DNA of 64,000 nucleotides from Theobroma cacao (taxonomy: Eukaryota > Streptophyta > Magnoliopsida > Malvales > Malvaceae): contig NC_030856.1 in assembly GCF_000208745.1 (NCBI RefSeq), forward strand, positions 3,692,915 to 3,756,914. Reading direction: 5' to 3'. This document shows, in pieces, positions 15,998 to 29,615 of the stretch. The position numbers and the translations under genes were made by a program. The notes under the pieces are model-generated. The model was not told the DNA's origin and did no database searches. It saw nothing but the letters and a program-made list of their open reading frames with translations. The first letter of the stretch is position 1. Every line of letters begins with the position of its first letter.

Positions 15998-16974
15998 TAA
16001 CTTGTCACGTCCCAAACCTAGGGGTTCGTGACTAGCACATACAAGCCTAACAGGTAAGCCCACGAGATTCGAGGAAGCCTTTACTCATAAGTCCTGTATA
16101 ACATAATTCAATTATATAAGGCCTCCTGGCTAACATCAAATCATGAAATCATTCTTAAACATTAAAACATTTAGCCATCGTGGCTCATTTTCATCTACAG
16201 GACTTAAACATAAATTTATATGGCCATACGATGGCTGTCTCATCAATCCACTTAACATCACATTACATTTACATAAGGCAGTGCAGTGCCCATATAATCT
16301 CTTTAAGACATAATCATTTTATACACTGCAAAAGCTTAAGACTTAATCTATGACCCAACGGAGATACGTTGCTAGCGGGTAACATACCACTGGCCAAAAT
16401 TGAGTGTTTGACTTTGACAATGCTATGCCATCCGACCCTTGATGTCTATTTATCTGCACAATACAATCAAACGCGGTGAGTCACAGTGGTACTTAGTGAG
16501 CAGGAGCATAAATCAATTGTTATTGTGTAGGGATAGTTGCTACACATATCCTCTAAACATGCATATGCATAAGTAAGCATCAACATACTTATAACTAGAT
16601 AGGTCGGTCATCATTTATCATGCACATCATCATCATCTTGGCAGCTATACTGCGTTGTTACATATGGACATTATACATAAAAGGCAAGGTGATCTATGTC
16701 TATCATGCCTACCATATCTCATCATTAGTTTCATCTATCGGCCTTATCTAGCATATGAATTGGCCCACCATATGGTTGTCTTCATACATTTTAATTATAC
16801 TTACCTCTTAGGCATCCATATCAATGCAAAAGTCCTTAGACTCTATAAGCTTGCATTCCATCATACTAAGTTTATCATATACATATGACTCTTACCTCAA
16901 GCCTTTACATTAATCATCAGTTCATATCAGAAAATATCATAATGTACATTTCATATCCTATGGCATGCCACTAC

Positions 16975-17170
16975 ATATTCATAACATCATAACATATCAA
17001 AGAGTGGTCGTCCTTGGACATAACATAGTCACGTGCGATGGCCAACCGACGAACATCATACATTATCATATCACGCCCCATTGCTGCAACAAACGACAGA
17101 GTCATGTCATGCCCCATTGTCGAGGCAAAAGATGGAGTCTTGTCGCGCCTCATTGCCGTAGCAAACTACG
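16975..17170. repeat. imperfect tandem repeat inside the solo LTR
   Basis: About four diverged units of roughly 45 bp are built around ATCATGTCACGCCCCATTG and GCAACAAACGA. They belong to the LTR and are not coding. Confidence 0.6.
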
Positions 17171-18364
17171 GAATCTACATCATCATCCAAAGTAATCTCG
17201 ACACATGGCATCATAACACCATAGGTGGGATGAAACCACCATCCTTGCTTACCACCATTTCTACAAGCAACATACATAGCTACAGGGATATGGACACACT
17301 TAACCTCATAATATACATTGTTCAGAATCATCCTTGGATGGAACATGCTTATTTCACATTATAACATTGTTCGAAATCATCCACGGACAGATCATTGTCA
17401 TCATTATCAGTCATGATCATATAATCATTAACTTACATTTTATCTTCATTATGGTCCACATTTCTACAGTTAGCCTAGGCACAATCCTTTTAAGTATATC
17501 ATACGATTCTTATAGCATTTCTAAACGTATTTATCATATACACATTCATCATAACATCATAACTCCCATAATATTGGCTCATATTCATATTAACATTATT
17601 AGCCTAGGCATAATCCTTCTAGGCATATCACATCATTCATAAGCATTTTCTAGTCTAGGAGTTCTATCTCTAAACATATTTATGGCTTATACATAGCATA
17701 CATCATGCATTTTCATTATAGAAGCATACATGCACTCTAGTCATTATGCTCCTATGCATAGAAATTCCCCACTCATCTTGACATTTTGAGTGTTCTTTAA
17801 TAGCCTTGCACAATTCAGCTCACCAAGCCTTAATTTCAACTTATCAATCCCTTAGCTTCAATCCATACAATTAAACACTTTAGGCAACATTCTTACTCCC
17901 ATATGTATCTCATATTTAACAATGTACAATCATCAGCATTTGCATCATAATCTCAATTTCATAGCTAAGTCTTAGCTTTCAAATAAATTTTCAGCTTTTC
18001 AAATAGCTAAATCTATAACTAACTAGCATAAAATGTCCAAATCTCTTAAATTCTTCAACATAGAGTTAAATCTTTATCTTAGACATTGTTTTGGCTTACT
18101 CAAACCTCAAATCTCCAACCAATTTCCAACACCATTAACCACTAAAGCTTAAACACATATTTCTAATTTCGAGCCGTTCAAATTAGAAAACAATCGGTGA
18201 AAAGCTTGTAATTTACCATTACATTGGTTTCCTAACCTCAAAAACACCTTCTCCAAGCTCGAAATCACCAAAGAGGATAAGCATTATGAGAAAGGGAGAG
18301 AGCTTGTAGTTTCTCTCTTTAGTTTTGAATGGGCAGATTGCCCAATGTCTTATACTTTTTGCAA

Positions 18365-18660
18365 ATCTGCATGCATGTATCGATACATTTGGTAATGTAT
18401 TGATTCATTTCCACGGGTTCACTTTAAATCTATAGATACATGAGGCATTGTATTGATAATTTTTAAACAGGATACTCTCTGCCCTAAATGTATTGATACT
18501 TTTGAACAATGTGTCGACACTTTTCATCTAGAATGTTTCTTCTTTAAATCTATTGATACATACATGAGGCAATGTATTGATACATAATTCCCATAATACC
18601 CCCTGGATTCTTACTGCCTTGAATGTATCAATACATGGAGCTAATGAATCGATACTTTTT
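18365..18660. repeat. cluster of TGTATCGATACA-type palindromes
   Basis: At least six versions of the near-palindrome TGTAT(C/T)GATACA occur, often in pairs about 20 bp apart. The same motif recurs in the solo LTR at 56004-58923, which suggests the two LTRs are of one family. Confidence 0.7.
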
Positions 18661-19161
18661 GTCCAAAATGCACTTTTCCAACACTTAAAGCATTCCTAAT
18701 TCAATTTCCAATCTCCCATTTCCTTTCCAACTAACATTACCTATAAGAATTCATTAAAATTCATCTAATATCAACACACAAGCTTATCAAATAACTCAAA
18801 TTCTCATCCTTGCCTTATGTCATATAGCATATCAATTAAACACAACATAATTTACATACACATCATGCTCATTTAAGTGCCAAACAATGTACCATACCAT
18901 TTGAGTGCCAAGCATATGCACAACATCATCACTTATGTGCCAAACGTATGCACAATATCATTTAAACATTCACTTACTCATTTATACACAATTATCTTCT
19001 ATGGACATAGGCATATTATCATTTTCATTGATACATAAACCCATTACATATTAACCTTTCAGGGTTTAAATTAGCCCATCTATCGGCTTAACCATCATAC
19101 ACATATAACACTGAAAAATCGAGGGTGTTACATAGCTCCATTTGTCAAATGACAAATCCAA

Positions 19162-22100
19162 CTACGGTGCCTCTAATAGGGTAACGGTGCAGTCACTTGC
19201 AGAAGATGATTTATAGTTGCTTGATGAAGACTCAGCTTCAAGTAGATTCCTCTCTGTGAAAAACCCAGGCTGCTTTGGCTGTGGCAATGCACTTTCACTG
19301 CCAAGCATTAGAATTACAGAAGACATGTTTGGTCTATCTTCTGGTCGTTGCTGCACGCACAATAATCCCACATGAATGCATCGCTGCACTTCAGATGGCA
19401 AGCAAAAGTCCTTAAGAGCATCATCAATCAGTTCCATTGGCCTCTTTTTTGTCCATAATCTCCATGCCTGAAATTTCAGAAATTCAGAATCATGATTTTT
19501 GCCTTGGAAATTCAACATGGTTAACAATATCAACATTTAACCTTACATGTCCGAGAAGATTATGATCATGATCTGGGTGGAAAAATCCCCTGTTCTTCTT
19601 TCCACTTACTATCTCAAGGACAAGAACCCCAAAGCTAAAGACATCAGATTTCATTGAGAAAACCCCATCAATAGCATACTCGGGAGACATATAACCACTG
19701 CAAATATGTTGTGAAAACAATTTAATAGCAACATAAAGGATAGCCATAAAGAAAGATTTGATTTACTTTGTACTTACTATGTTCCGACCACTTTATTTGT
19801 GTTGGCCTCAGTTTGCTCTCCCCAAAATGTTTTAGCTAAGCCAAAATCTGAAATTTTTGGGTTCATTGCATTATCCAGTAAAATGTTGCCGGACTTGAGA
19901 TCTCTATGGATTATTCTAAGTCTAGAGTCTTGATGAAGATAAAGAAGTCCTCGAGCAATTCCACCAATAATATTCACTCGTTTACTCCAGTCCAGTAGTT
20001 TGCTTCTTGTTTGATCTGATTCAGTTCCCCATGTTAGCCAAACCACTAATAGAATCCTTAAAGAGAAGGTATCAGCAAAGTAAGATTATGAAACATAAAA
20101 GGAATAGTGAAGAACCAAACCAAAAATAAAGTAGTCCAAACTTTTGTTGGCCATATATTCATAGATTAACAATTTTTCATCTCCTTGAACGCAACAGCCG
20201 AGAAGCTTTACAAGATTGCGGTGCTGAAGTTTGGCTATCAAAATAACTTCATTTTTGAATTCAGTCAGCCCTTGTCCAGAATCCTTTGACAGTCTCTTTA
20301 CTGCTATGTGTTGCCCCTCTGCCAATGTACCCTGAAGACCATAACAAATAAATATTTTACTTGTAAGAAATATACATGCTACAGAACTTGAATGAAGCTC
20401 CGGTCGCATATTATTGCTTTACCTTGTATACAGATCCAAATCCACCTCTTCCCAGCAAGTTCTCTATAGAAAAGTTATCTGTGGCATTTGCTATGGTCCC
20501 AAAATTAAATAATGGCAATTCCATCTCTTCGTTCTCCCTTTCATCACAATCCATTGCGTGATTCCTTCTTGTCAATCCTGAAACGATGCACAATGTAGTG
20601 GCATTAGCAGAAGCACCTTATGTTTATAGTTAAGTCAAGCGGAGCGGAGAAGGGATTCAAACTCAAGACATCCATCATTTTTAAGGCAATTCTTTAGCAA
20701 ATTTAGTAAAAATCATTTCAAAAAAAGAAAAAAAATAGGGGCTGGTTATGAGGACTAACAGCAGACATTTTAATCCGACAATTTATGCCAGATAAGCGGT
20801 CTTTGCTTAAGTTTCAACAGAAGTAATCAAGTTTATTTACCTTTCTTATTACGTTTCCTCCACAGTATACACAAGACGGGTATTATCAGCATTGCCATTC
20901 CTATTATGACAGAACCGATTATAATTGCTACTCGCTTTTTCTCCCATGATTGCCTCTTTTGTATGATATTTTCTGAAAGATTTGAGATGAAGTCAGAGAT
21001 GTGGATTTTCAGTTTTGTTGGAAGTTTGTTAGAATAAATAATACTGCATAAGGCTAACTGATCATGTCCATAGTTCCAAAATTTTCTTCCTTATTTCCTT
21101 CGCTGCCATCCAAAGATTGTCCTGAGCTTACCATAGTTCAAGAGCAAAGTGCCTGAAAAATGTTCTCTAGTTTCTACTCGTATTGATTCTGACTTCTAAA
21201 TCCTACTTCCTCTAGACTAAATCCCTCAGGATATAATTGCATGAATATATATTGAAAAAAAAAATGATTTCAACATGATACATAGTGAAAAGAAGAGGAC
21301 AAGTACCTATTTCAGAAGCAGCAAGTCGAATATAAAGGTCTTGCCCATCCTGCCCCATATCATCTCTCATGTCCAACAGATCACCAAACCACAGCAGGCA
21401 TCCGCTTCCCCCCTCTCTGATATCTGAATTTGCATATGCAGTGCAAGAGCAATCACTCAAACATAACTGCCTACATTCTTTGATGTTCATGGTCATGTTA
21501 ACCTTGGAATGGGACGTTTCTGGCAATTTCAAACCCGTGCGCTTGTGAAAGCTATCTCCATTGTTACAAACCAATGGAGTTCTTCTAACACACCCATCAT
21601 ACCAAACTCTTGAATTCCACTTTCCTACAAATTTGGGCGTGAACCCTTCCAAGCATGAACACACAGCTGGAGAGTCATTTTCATTGCAGGTAGCATATGT
21701 TCCACAAAGGGCATAGTTCACACACTGATCAAGACGTGACGTAAATAAAGACTCCCAATCACGTTGTTGATCACTCCACAAAAGGAACTGAGCAAAGCCT
21801 GATGGGTTCAGCATGATCCTAGTAACTACTGAACTGTTTTTGAGCTCAGTAGTATAATAGACTTCATTCTCATTCAACTCAAATTCATGGTTGAAAAAAG
21901 ATAATAAATTCGTTTGCATCGCTTGAAAGAGAAGACCATTCCATGATCCTGCTCTGTACACTATTTTAGATCCCTTCTCGATTACAAGTTGTGGATATCC
22001 ACTGATATTTATACGTAAAAAGTATTGGCCTGGAGCAGGATCATCTGTAGTTTTCCAGGATGACAGAAACCACTCAAAACCTGTCACTAAGTTCTTCCCG

Positions 22101-22600
22101 ATTTTCATTCCCGGAAGAAGAGTATCACAAGGATAATCAAAACTCTGCCATAGATTGTCTTCAGCTGCGTTGTTGTCTGTTCCATCTTTTACTACAAGAT
22201 TTCCTGAGTTGAGAAGATGAGCAACGGGTTCTTGTGCAGTTTTTGATGTAGTCGATGACCAAACAGTGCTATTTGTGCTATTTAGAAGCGAAAGAATTCC
22301 CTGGTTGGAGAAAAGTAAAACTCCTTTATCATCAGAAATTGGAGTTTCTCTATTTGCCACCCATACAACCGTTCCATTAGATACTTTCTTGTACCATATT
22401 CCTAAAAATCGACTTGTGGAACTTACCGTAGGGCTGAAAAATCCAAGTTCGAAGCTCCCATCAGCTGAAACCAGAGTTTCACCATCTCTAATGGATTGAC
22501 TTGGAGACAGAGTATCTACTGCATTAGCAGTCCTTAAGATGGAGAAAACAAATAAATATAGAAAAAGTAACAATGAAATGCATTCCATTGATTTTTTCAT
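19162..22600 (-). CDS. G-type lectin S-receptor-like Ser/Thr kinase, intact
   Basis: Exons in transcription order: 22600-21307, 20972-20841, 20577-20423, 20331-20121, 20015-19778, 19697-19547, 19467-19162. They sum to 829 codons with an unbroken frame (828 residues). The start at 22600 gives [13 protein letters not shown]; the alternative ATG at 22588 matches the start used by its paralogues. A signal peptide is followed by B-lectin ([20 protein letters not shown]), S-locus glycoprotein, PAN ([14 protein letters not shown]), membrane span near 446-469 ([19 protein letters not shown]), glycine loop LGRGGFGSV near 517, lysine near 539, HRD near 634-636 and DFG near 654. All catalytic residues are present, so it should be an active RD kinase. 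The 3' flank is unusual: only 24 bp separate the stop from the target-site duplication of a solo LTR in the same orientation, so the poly(A) site must lie inside that LTR. Confidence 0.93.
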
Positions 22601-22619
22601 GTTCACTCTTTTATTTAAG

Positions 22620-23205
22620 TTTTAAATAAATCTTTCGGAAAAGAAATTTAGGATACTATTAAGATAACCAGAAATACAGAAAGGGCAGCTCCAAATCACA
22701 GATGGGTCTACTGGCAGTTTTTTTAACGAAGGTGGGCTCATCATTATAGTTTTTCCTTTGTCTGGAAGAAGGAGATGCGTTGAATTGATAATACAGAATT
22801 CACCTGCGTTACTCAAGGGGAATTTTCCAAGTCCCCTGCGTTACTCAAAGGGAATTTTCTAAGTCTACAGTTGTGGTCCATTGACTAATGATTAAAAAAG
22901 AAATCTGAAAAGCAAGGTTGTGAACGAGTCGTTCCAATTGAAGTGCAGTTGTATTTTCTTATATGAAAGAAGGTTTTGCTTTCTTTTGTTTTGCCAATTC
23001 AACTAATTAGTCTTGTCTTGTCACTTTTGCGCATATATTTTTTTTATTTTACCGAGTTCTGTGTTTTGAAAGTGAAAAGTTGAAGCTGAGATGAATTGTT
23101 GTGGATAATGGAGACGGAAGATGATGAAGAAAATCTTGAATGTTTCAAATTTGTAGAGCTCCTTACTATGGCTTCAACTTTTTCATGTGAACAATCAAGA
23201 TCATT
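22620..23205. repeat. upstream region shared among - strand kinase copies
   Basis: This is the likely promoter region of the intact gene at 19162-22600. Its part 22830-23045 (CCCTGCGTTACTCAAAGGGA onward) is copied at about 61618-61850 and more loosely at 62235-62380. Its part 23045-23200 is copied at 33720-33870. These scattered copies without an attached gene mark former kinase copies. Confidence 0.75.
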
Positions 23206-24466
23206 CTGATTCAGTGTAATGACCTAGGTTGGATCACTCACCCAACAACTTTTTAAGATAATGTGATTGACTTAAACTTTTATATAGACACTCAATTCTT
23301 TAAAATCTTCGTCAAAATCACTGTTACCTACTTAATTCTTATATGAATTTAAACTAACACGTAAATACACGTGCGGTGAATAAGCAGTAAAGCGATAAGT
23401 ATAAGTGTCGATCCCGCAAGAAGTTGGCTAAAATGCTTCATTAAGTATTAAAATTGAGTCAAGCTAACCTTATCCAAGCTAACCAAAGTATGGAATATGA
23501 TTAAAAATAAACCAATCAATTAAGCTAATTAAAGACATTCAAGGTGAAATAATCTTGAAACAATGGTTTAAAAGTCTAACATTATGGCTTTATTCAACAT
23601 TTTACTTGGATTGTTATTCCTGTAATTACTTAATTTAATGGGACTTGATGCTAATCTAGAATCCTAACGCATGTACAAACTTATGTCTAGGCATTTGTAC
23701 AATAATTGCCTAGATTAATTGGGTCTCTATATGTCCATAGGATTCAGTTAAACTAGGTTCTTTAAGCACAATTTCTCCTTAGATTATAGTTGGCATCTAG
23801 GCATATGTCTACCCTAGTTGCTAACCAAGACACTTAGTTTCTAAGTGATATGATCACATATTATCCAAACTTAGTTCTAATCTAAACTAACTTTGTCAAG
23901 TCTCATTTAGATACCACAACCGATCAATTGGTGATCAAGCAATCAATATTCAATAAATTTAGATTTGAATAAACCTTAACATACCGATTCAAAATAAGTA
24001 AAAGAGAAACAAATAATTCAAGTTACATGTAGAAATCTACCAAAATCTTAGATGAAAGCTATTTAGTTCATCATAGTTACAGCAAAGTTTAATATTTCCA
24101 TAAAATAAGTCATTTCAACAGTGGAAGATAGAGAGAGAAAAGAAAAAATAGTGAAAGAAATGATTTGCTGCAGCTTTTAGAACCAAAATTGCCTTTGATT
24201 TCTCCCTTTTTCTCTTTTTGTAGAAAGCTTCCTTTTGCAGCAAAATATTCTATGCTTCTAGCGCCCTCTTCTAACTAAAAAGATCATATTTATACTCCCT
24301 ATTAAAAGCCCTAGTTGCCAAATTCAGCATGTGCAAAATTGAGACTGTATGTGTCAGCACCATGGCGCCATGCTTGTTGTGTGGTGCATGTAGGCTAACC
24401 CAATGTGGCACCGTAGAGTTGGGAGCATGGCGTCACGACACTGTGCTTGATGCCTTAGTGCCTTGT

Positions 24467-27400
24467 TGTAATACCCCGTACCCTCGTTTAGTAGTTAATA
24501 AGACCCTATCGATAAGATGAAAGGTTACTTGACATAAATTTTAGTGTCGAAGAGCGATTACGGGTAAAAGAATATTTTAGAATAAAATAATATTTTATGA
24601 ATAAAATAATGTTAAATATTATTATTTTATTTATTGTTGAAATTAGTCAAGAAGGAGGGTTATATGATCAATTTAAGTGGGAGAGAAGAAGTAAAGAAGG
24701 ATTTTGGAGAAAAAACGATAGTAGTTGTGCCCGCATGTCTTTATTAAATAAAACTAGTGCTGGTAAGTAAATATTTAAATATTATAGTAATACAGTGTTG
24801 AAGTGTAAATTTTATATTTTGTTTGTACACGTGTTACGGAAGAAAGATAGAAGAAAATTGAAATTTAAAACATGTTGGAAGGAATAAATTGTAAAAGAGG
24901 ATAGTTTGGAAGGTTACATGATAAATAAAAAAAAGTTGAGAGCTTATGGGTAATTTTAATATTTGGAGGCTAATGAGATATTATTGAATGATATAATGTC
25001 ATCAAAAGGGAAATGCATGTTAAATGAAATGCAAATGAAATGAAAGGGATAAATAAAGAAAGAAAAATAAGGAAATAAAAAGAAATGGAGGTGGTGGATA
25101 GGACAAAACATTTCAAGGCTTGCCATGAGCTTTAAAACATAAAATAAATGAAGAAAAGTCAAATGAAATCATGGATATTTGGGCTAGCCGCCCATTTGCA
25201 CAAGATGGAGAGAAAAGATAAGTTAAAATAATAATGATGATGAAAGTAAAGAAAGCATTGTGAGAGTGGCGGTGGAGAAAATAAAAAGGTGCTTTGTGCT
25301 ATGTGATTAATGCATAAAATAGTGAAAAGAAAAGTCAACAAAATGGTAAAAAAATGAGTGGATAAAAACAATCAGGCCATGAGAAGTAACAAATAGATAA
25401 GAACGGCTTGGAGAAAGGAATAAAAGAGAAAAATGATGGGAAATGTGAGATTTTGGGCAATTCGCCCATGGGTAGCAAATAATAAAATAAAGAAAGCCAT
25501 TTTAAGGTTATGCTTTTGAGAAGTTCACCCATATCCAAGAAGAAAAGAGAAAGGAGAAGAAGGAAAGAAAGAAAAGAGAAAGGAAAGGAAAGAAAGAAAA
25601 GAGAAAGGAAAGGAAAGAAAGAAAAAGAAGGAAAGGAAGGAAGGCTCGGTTGGAAGAGCTAAAGAAAAACTGAGAGGTTTTTCCTCCCACCCACATGCTA
25701 TTGTTGTGATTCAAGGAAAGCTTGGAGATTTGGCTTAAAGATTTCAAGCAAGAGGAAACCCTGCATGTTGGTGGATCACAAGAAATGGGAGATTTCTTGA
25801 TTTTAAGCTTAAGTTGAATTATTGAGTAAAGGTAAGACAAATTGTGGCCTAATCCTTGGTTGTTTATACTACATGATTATAGACTAGGAGGAATGTTTGT
25901 ATAGGTGATGAGATTAATGTTGTAAGGATGTAATGTGGAAGAAAATAAAGGATAGGAATTTTTGCATGTTAAGATTTAAGAATTTATTAGTTGATTTGTT
26001 GCCATGTGTGAGTATATAAGTGAATTGGGTTTGAATGGTGATTAGGAAATGTATAAATAGAGGAAGTGAGCTGTGCTGACGTGACGGACAAGGTAAGGAG
26101 TGACCGACAAACAGGAGTAGTTGTATACAAGTATGAATCAATAGCGACGTAACATTTCGCTATTGTGAGGTGAGTAAAGGGTGTCTATTTTAAAATTTCG
26201 TACTTATAGCTATATATATATACATGATATATTTTAAATGTAAAAATTGTGGACAGCATGAGCTGGCAGAAGCCTAAGAATTTTGTGGTTGTTATGATGT
26301 TTGAATGTGTTTTGAATCTTTATGTATAAATGATATACGTAAAGTGTTTTAAACCGAGACACAAGCTTTTCAATATGGTTTATATCCAAAAAGGTGCCTT
26401 AGTGTTTGTGTGGTGTACATTCATGGATTTAAACACATTCACCATGCCACTTTCGATAATAAAATCTCATGTAAAGGTTTATGACATAAAGTCTTATAAA
26501 AGTGGTTTTATCGTGATACTGTGATCGGTATTTTGAAAATGATTTGAAATGATTCTTTGAAAACCCGATTTGGATTTTTAAATGGTTTTATTAAACTAAG
26601 AGATTCGAGAGTAGGCCGGTTGTCACTTCGGTTAAATATGACCCTCGTGCACGAGTGAGCTCTAGCTAGAGAACCTCTGGGTCGCTGACGGGCTGTTGAC
26701 TTGGCTAGGGCCATAGTCTATGATATGTATGTGGCTAGGCCACTAGTGATATATGCAGTTGTGACTGCATAATTCTCCGATGTCGGCCAACATCGTTGAG
26801 ATTGTCACGGCATGTGGGATCCGATGGAGCGAGGCTCTCGAATGTTATTACATGGTAGTAGGACCACGGGTTTTATTTTGTTCCATTTCCTACTCGAGAG
26901 TAAAGTTTCTTTGGGTTTTCAAAATCATGTTTTCTACGCATGGTGAGAACTATAAGAATTCGGCAACTCCTTGGTTTATTCCCCGATGTGGTTTTAATTC
27001 CTCGCGCATGAGGTGACTTATGAACTTGCTTAAGGTTTTCAAGGGTTTAGTTTTACGGCAGCATGCACGTGTATACTAATTGGTTTGATACGTATATAAC
27101 GATGGTTTGGAACTAAATCGTGTTAAATGCTCAATTTTATACATAAGGCACATATTTCCTTTTAAGCTAAACTATTTATTTACTCTTGCATTTTCAATAT
27201 TCAAATTCTCTGCTTTTTGCTTGTTTCCCATCTACACCCTACTCACAGAGTCTATGATCATTGAGTCTGTGAGACTCACCCCTTTATTTTTTTTTTGCAG
27301 AAAAGTTATCAGTACAAGCGTGTCATCCAACGAATCTAGTTTAGCTACGACCTAGGTAATGGCATCTCTTAGCTCTCCACTTTGAGTCGCTCTGCTACGT

Positions 27401-27660
27401 AGAGGTTTTGTAGTATAAAAAGCTAGTCTTGTAAGAATTATTAAACCAATGGTTATGTATTGTTAAAGATCTTGTGATCGGCATTTAATTATTGTTATCT
27501 AGAATGGAGTAAACAATAGAACATTTATTATTAATCGCTTGTGTACGTAAAAGTATATTTAATGAATTTAGCAAGAACCTCAAATTAGGCTTGTTCGAAA
27601 TTTGATGGGTTTACTTGCAAGTCTCAAACGTCAGTAACGATCGGGATAGAGGTCGTTACA
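24467..27660 (+). mobile_element. solo LTR, 3.2 kb, nested
   Basis: It starts TGTAATACCCCG and ends GGTCGTTACA, with perfect 5-bp target duplications CTTGT at 24462-24466 and 27661-27665. Removing it rejoins the surrounding LTR smoothly. No coding domain, primer site or second LTR was seen, so it is a solo LTR of a long gypsy family similar in terminal style to the other two 3-kb LTRs. Confidence 0.85.
25535..25650 (+). repeat. homopurine GA-rich tract
   Basis: About 115 bp of almost pure A and G, with recurring GAAAGAAAAGAGAAAGGAAA-like units, lie within the 3.2 kb solo LTR. Such tracts can form unusual DNA structures; the low-complexity frame opposite it is not a gene. Confidence 0.8.
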
Positions 27661-29429
27661 CTTGTGTCCTTTAGCCTTTATGTTATTTCTACTGTAGTTC
27701 AGTCATTTCCTATATGATTTTGACCATGATCCAATCAAAACTAGACAAAGTAATAAACACAAAAGTTGTAGGCCTTTCACTAAGCTTTCCAGTGATTTAA
27801 TTTAAATCTCATCAATCAGACTTCTGTAACTTGAGTTACACTCAAATTACTGTAGCATAGTCAGAAATCTGCTGAAGCATCTTTACACCAATCTTTGCCA
27901 TTTGAACCCAACATGCTTGTGCACCTTCAATAACAAAGGGCTCAATCAATAGAGGATAAAAATTGGACTTTTATACTAGAAATAAGCTAAAAAAACTCAA
28001 TTAACAATACTCAAACATGCTTTAACCTAATTAATAAAAAGATGTAAAAACTACCTAAAATTGACTAATAAAACACGAAAGGACTTCATTCTTTTATGCA
28101 TAACAAAGTGTGAGATAACTCTATAAAATAGGGTCATCACACCCCCAAACTTAATATTTTGCTAGTCCTCAAGGAAAACTTAAAATAAAAAAAGAAACAT
28201 AAACATTGAAAACGTTGAACTATGATTTCGTTGCACCAATCCAAATATCACTTTTAATTCCTCATAAGTCATCTTATTTCCTCAACATCCTAAGCAAAGT
28301 ATATATTATTCAAGTTCACATTTCACTAAATTACAAGCCCATTTTCAAATGAAATCCTGTGTGTGAGTGTGGTGTTTCACGCAATGAAAACCATGCCATT
28401 TGATAAGTTTATGCTTATGCAAAAATTTAATTTAGCCAAGAGTTTCATATGATTGCTCTTCATCTCTCTCTCCACTAATATAGGCTCACACTTACTCAAG
28501 GATCCTTAGGACTTAATCAAGCTTGTAACGTATGGCTCAGGTCAAGGTAGGATATAGGATAATATATGGCTCAAAACACGCTAATCCCGTAACCATTCTA
28601 GGATCTATAACGAGTTTTATTCTTCACTGCTTTTAATCTCCCTTTTCTTCTTTTTCTTCTTCCTTTTTCTCTCATCAAACACTTTATTCTTAATATATAT
28701 ATATATATATATAAATTTTAACACCTCCAAACGTATTTCTTTTTATGGTAGATAATGGGTGAATATTTTCACAAAATTTTGAATTTTTTTCACAAACTTC
28801 ACGTTTTCTACCCTTTTCTTCATTACTTAGCTCAATTACACTCCAAAAAATGATATTTGTACTTAGGAGTGAAGGGTGCTAAAGAAAAAACTTATTTGAA
28901 GGCTAAGGCTATTTAACTATGAGTTTAACAAATAAAAGGAAAAATTAAGCTCAAAAGGGGTAATTAAGGATAAATATAACATGGTAAGCTCAAAAAGCTC
29001 AAACGATCTAAAGATGGCCTAAGTCATTTCCCTAACTAAGTGTAACCTAGGATTTCACTTCTAGAGAAATTAAAACAAATTCTAGAGCTCAAGACTTTGT
29101 TAAAAAATTTACATTTACATAAGCATTCTCAAAATAAACACAACTATTCAAAGCAAGAAACATTTGCTCAATATGGTGGAATTCACATTCTACAATGATG
29201 CTTAACAACCAAGTTCAACATAATACTCAAACAATATTCACACTTACTCAAAGCACAAGGATAACAAGACATATATTTTTCTTCATTGGATAAGTAAATC
29301 AAAGCAAATGGTGCAATAAATCATAGCCAACATTTTCAGAGAAAACAAACTTGCTAAACTTTCAAGCTAAACAATTTACTTAAATTAATAATTTGTGAAA
29401 CCTAAAAAGCAAAGAAAAGTTTAAAGTTA

Positions 29430-29520
29430 CACTTGAGCATTTGGCTCTTTGGTTGGTTCATTATCCCCTTATCTAGAGAGTAAGGTTCGAATCCCCGTTC
29501 CCCAAATTATAAAAAAGAAG
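29430..29520 (+). mobile_element. tRNA-derived SINE-like fragment
   Basis: GGTTCGAATCC at 29484-29494 is a perfect RNA polymerase III B box. An A-box-like TGGCTCTTTGGTTGG lies about 40 bp upstream, and an A-rich tail follows. The spacing fits the head of a tRNA-derived short interspersed element inserted in the Athila-like body. It cannot fold as a complete tRNA, so it is not called as one. Confidence 0.45.
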
Positions 29521-29615
29521 AAGCAAAGTTTAAAATTTCAAACTCCCCCTTAAACTTAAAGCTAACATTGTCTCCAATGTTACTAAAAGTTAAGGAAAGA
29601 AGAACTTCCCTAGTC

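Larger units (their letters stand above)
16003..19132 (-). mobile_element. solo LTR, 3.1 kb
   Basis: The element begins TGTCACGTCCC and ends GGGTGTTACA. It is flanked by TAACT (15998-16002) and TAGCT (19133-19137), a 5-bp target duplication with one mismatch. The paralogous flank at 38790-38815 is uninterrupted and shows the empty site as TACGT. Read from the right, it starts TGTAACACCCTCG, the usual start of a class of long plant gypsy LTRs, hence the - assignment. There is no primer site, polypurine tract or coding domain, so it is an LTR left by recombination between the two ends of a full element. Short frames within it are chance. Confidence 0.85.
23332..28139 (-). mobile_element. 3' LTR of Athila-like element, split by a solo LTR
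   Basis: On the - strand a purine-rich run ending AAGTTTGGGGGTG is followed by the LTR start TGATGACCCTATTTTATAG at 28139. The other end, near 23332, shows the typical GGGATCGACACT region followed by TAGGTAACA. With the 3194-bp insert and its 5-bp duplication removed, the LTR is about 1.6 kb. The 23332 border is set by the TG...CA rule only. The sequence between 23206 and 23331 shows nothing recognisable. Confidence 0.65.

Noticed and set aside
16655..17642. Several open frames of 70-110 codons on both strands
   Set aside because: They lie inside the solo LTR at 16003-19132, overlap each other in different frames, and are low-complexity (rich in I, H, Y). They have no domain likeness.
24956..26141. 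Run of - strand frames rich in F, L and S
   Set aside because: They are the pyrimidine complement of purine-rich LTR sequence and lie inside the 3.2 kb solo LTR with clean target duplications.
29484..29494. Complete tRNA gene
   Set aside because: Only A-box-like and B-box sequence is present. The acceptor stem and anticodon arm do not form, so it is listed as SINE-like instead.
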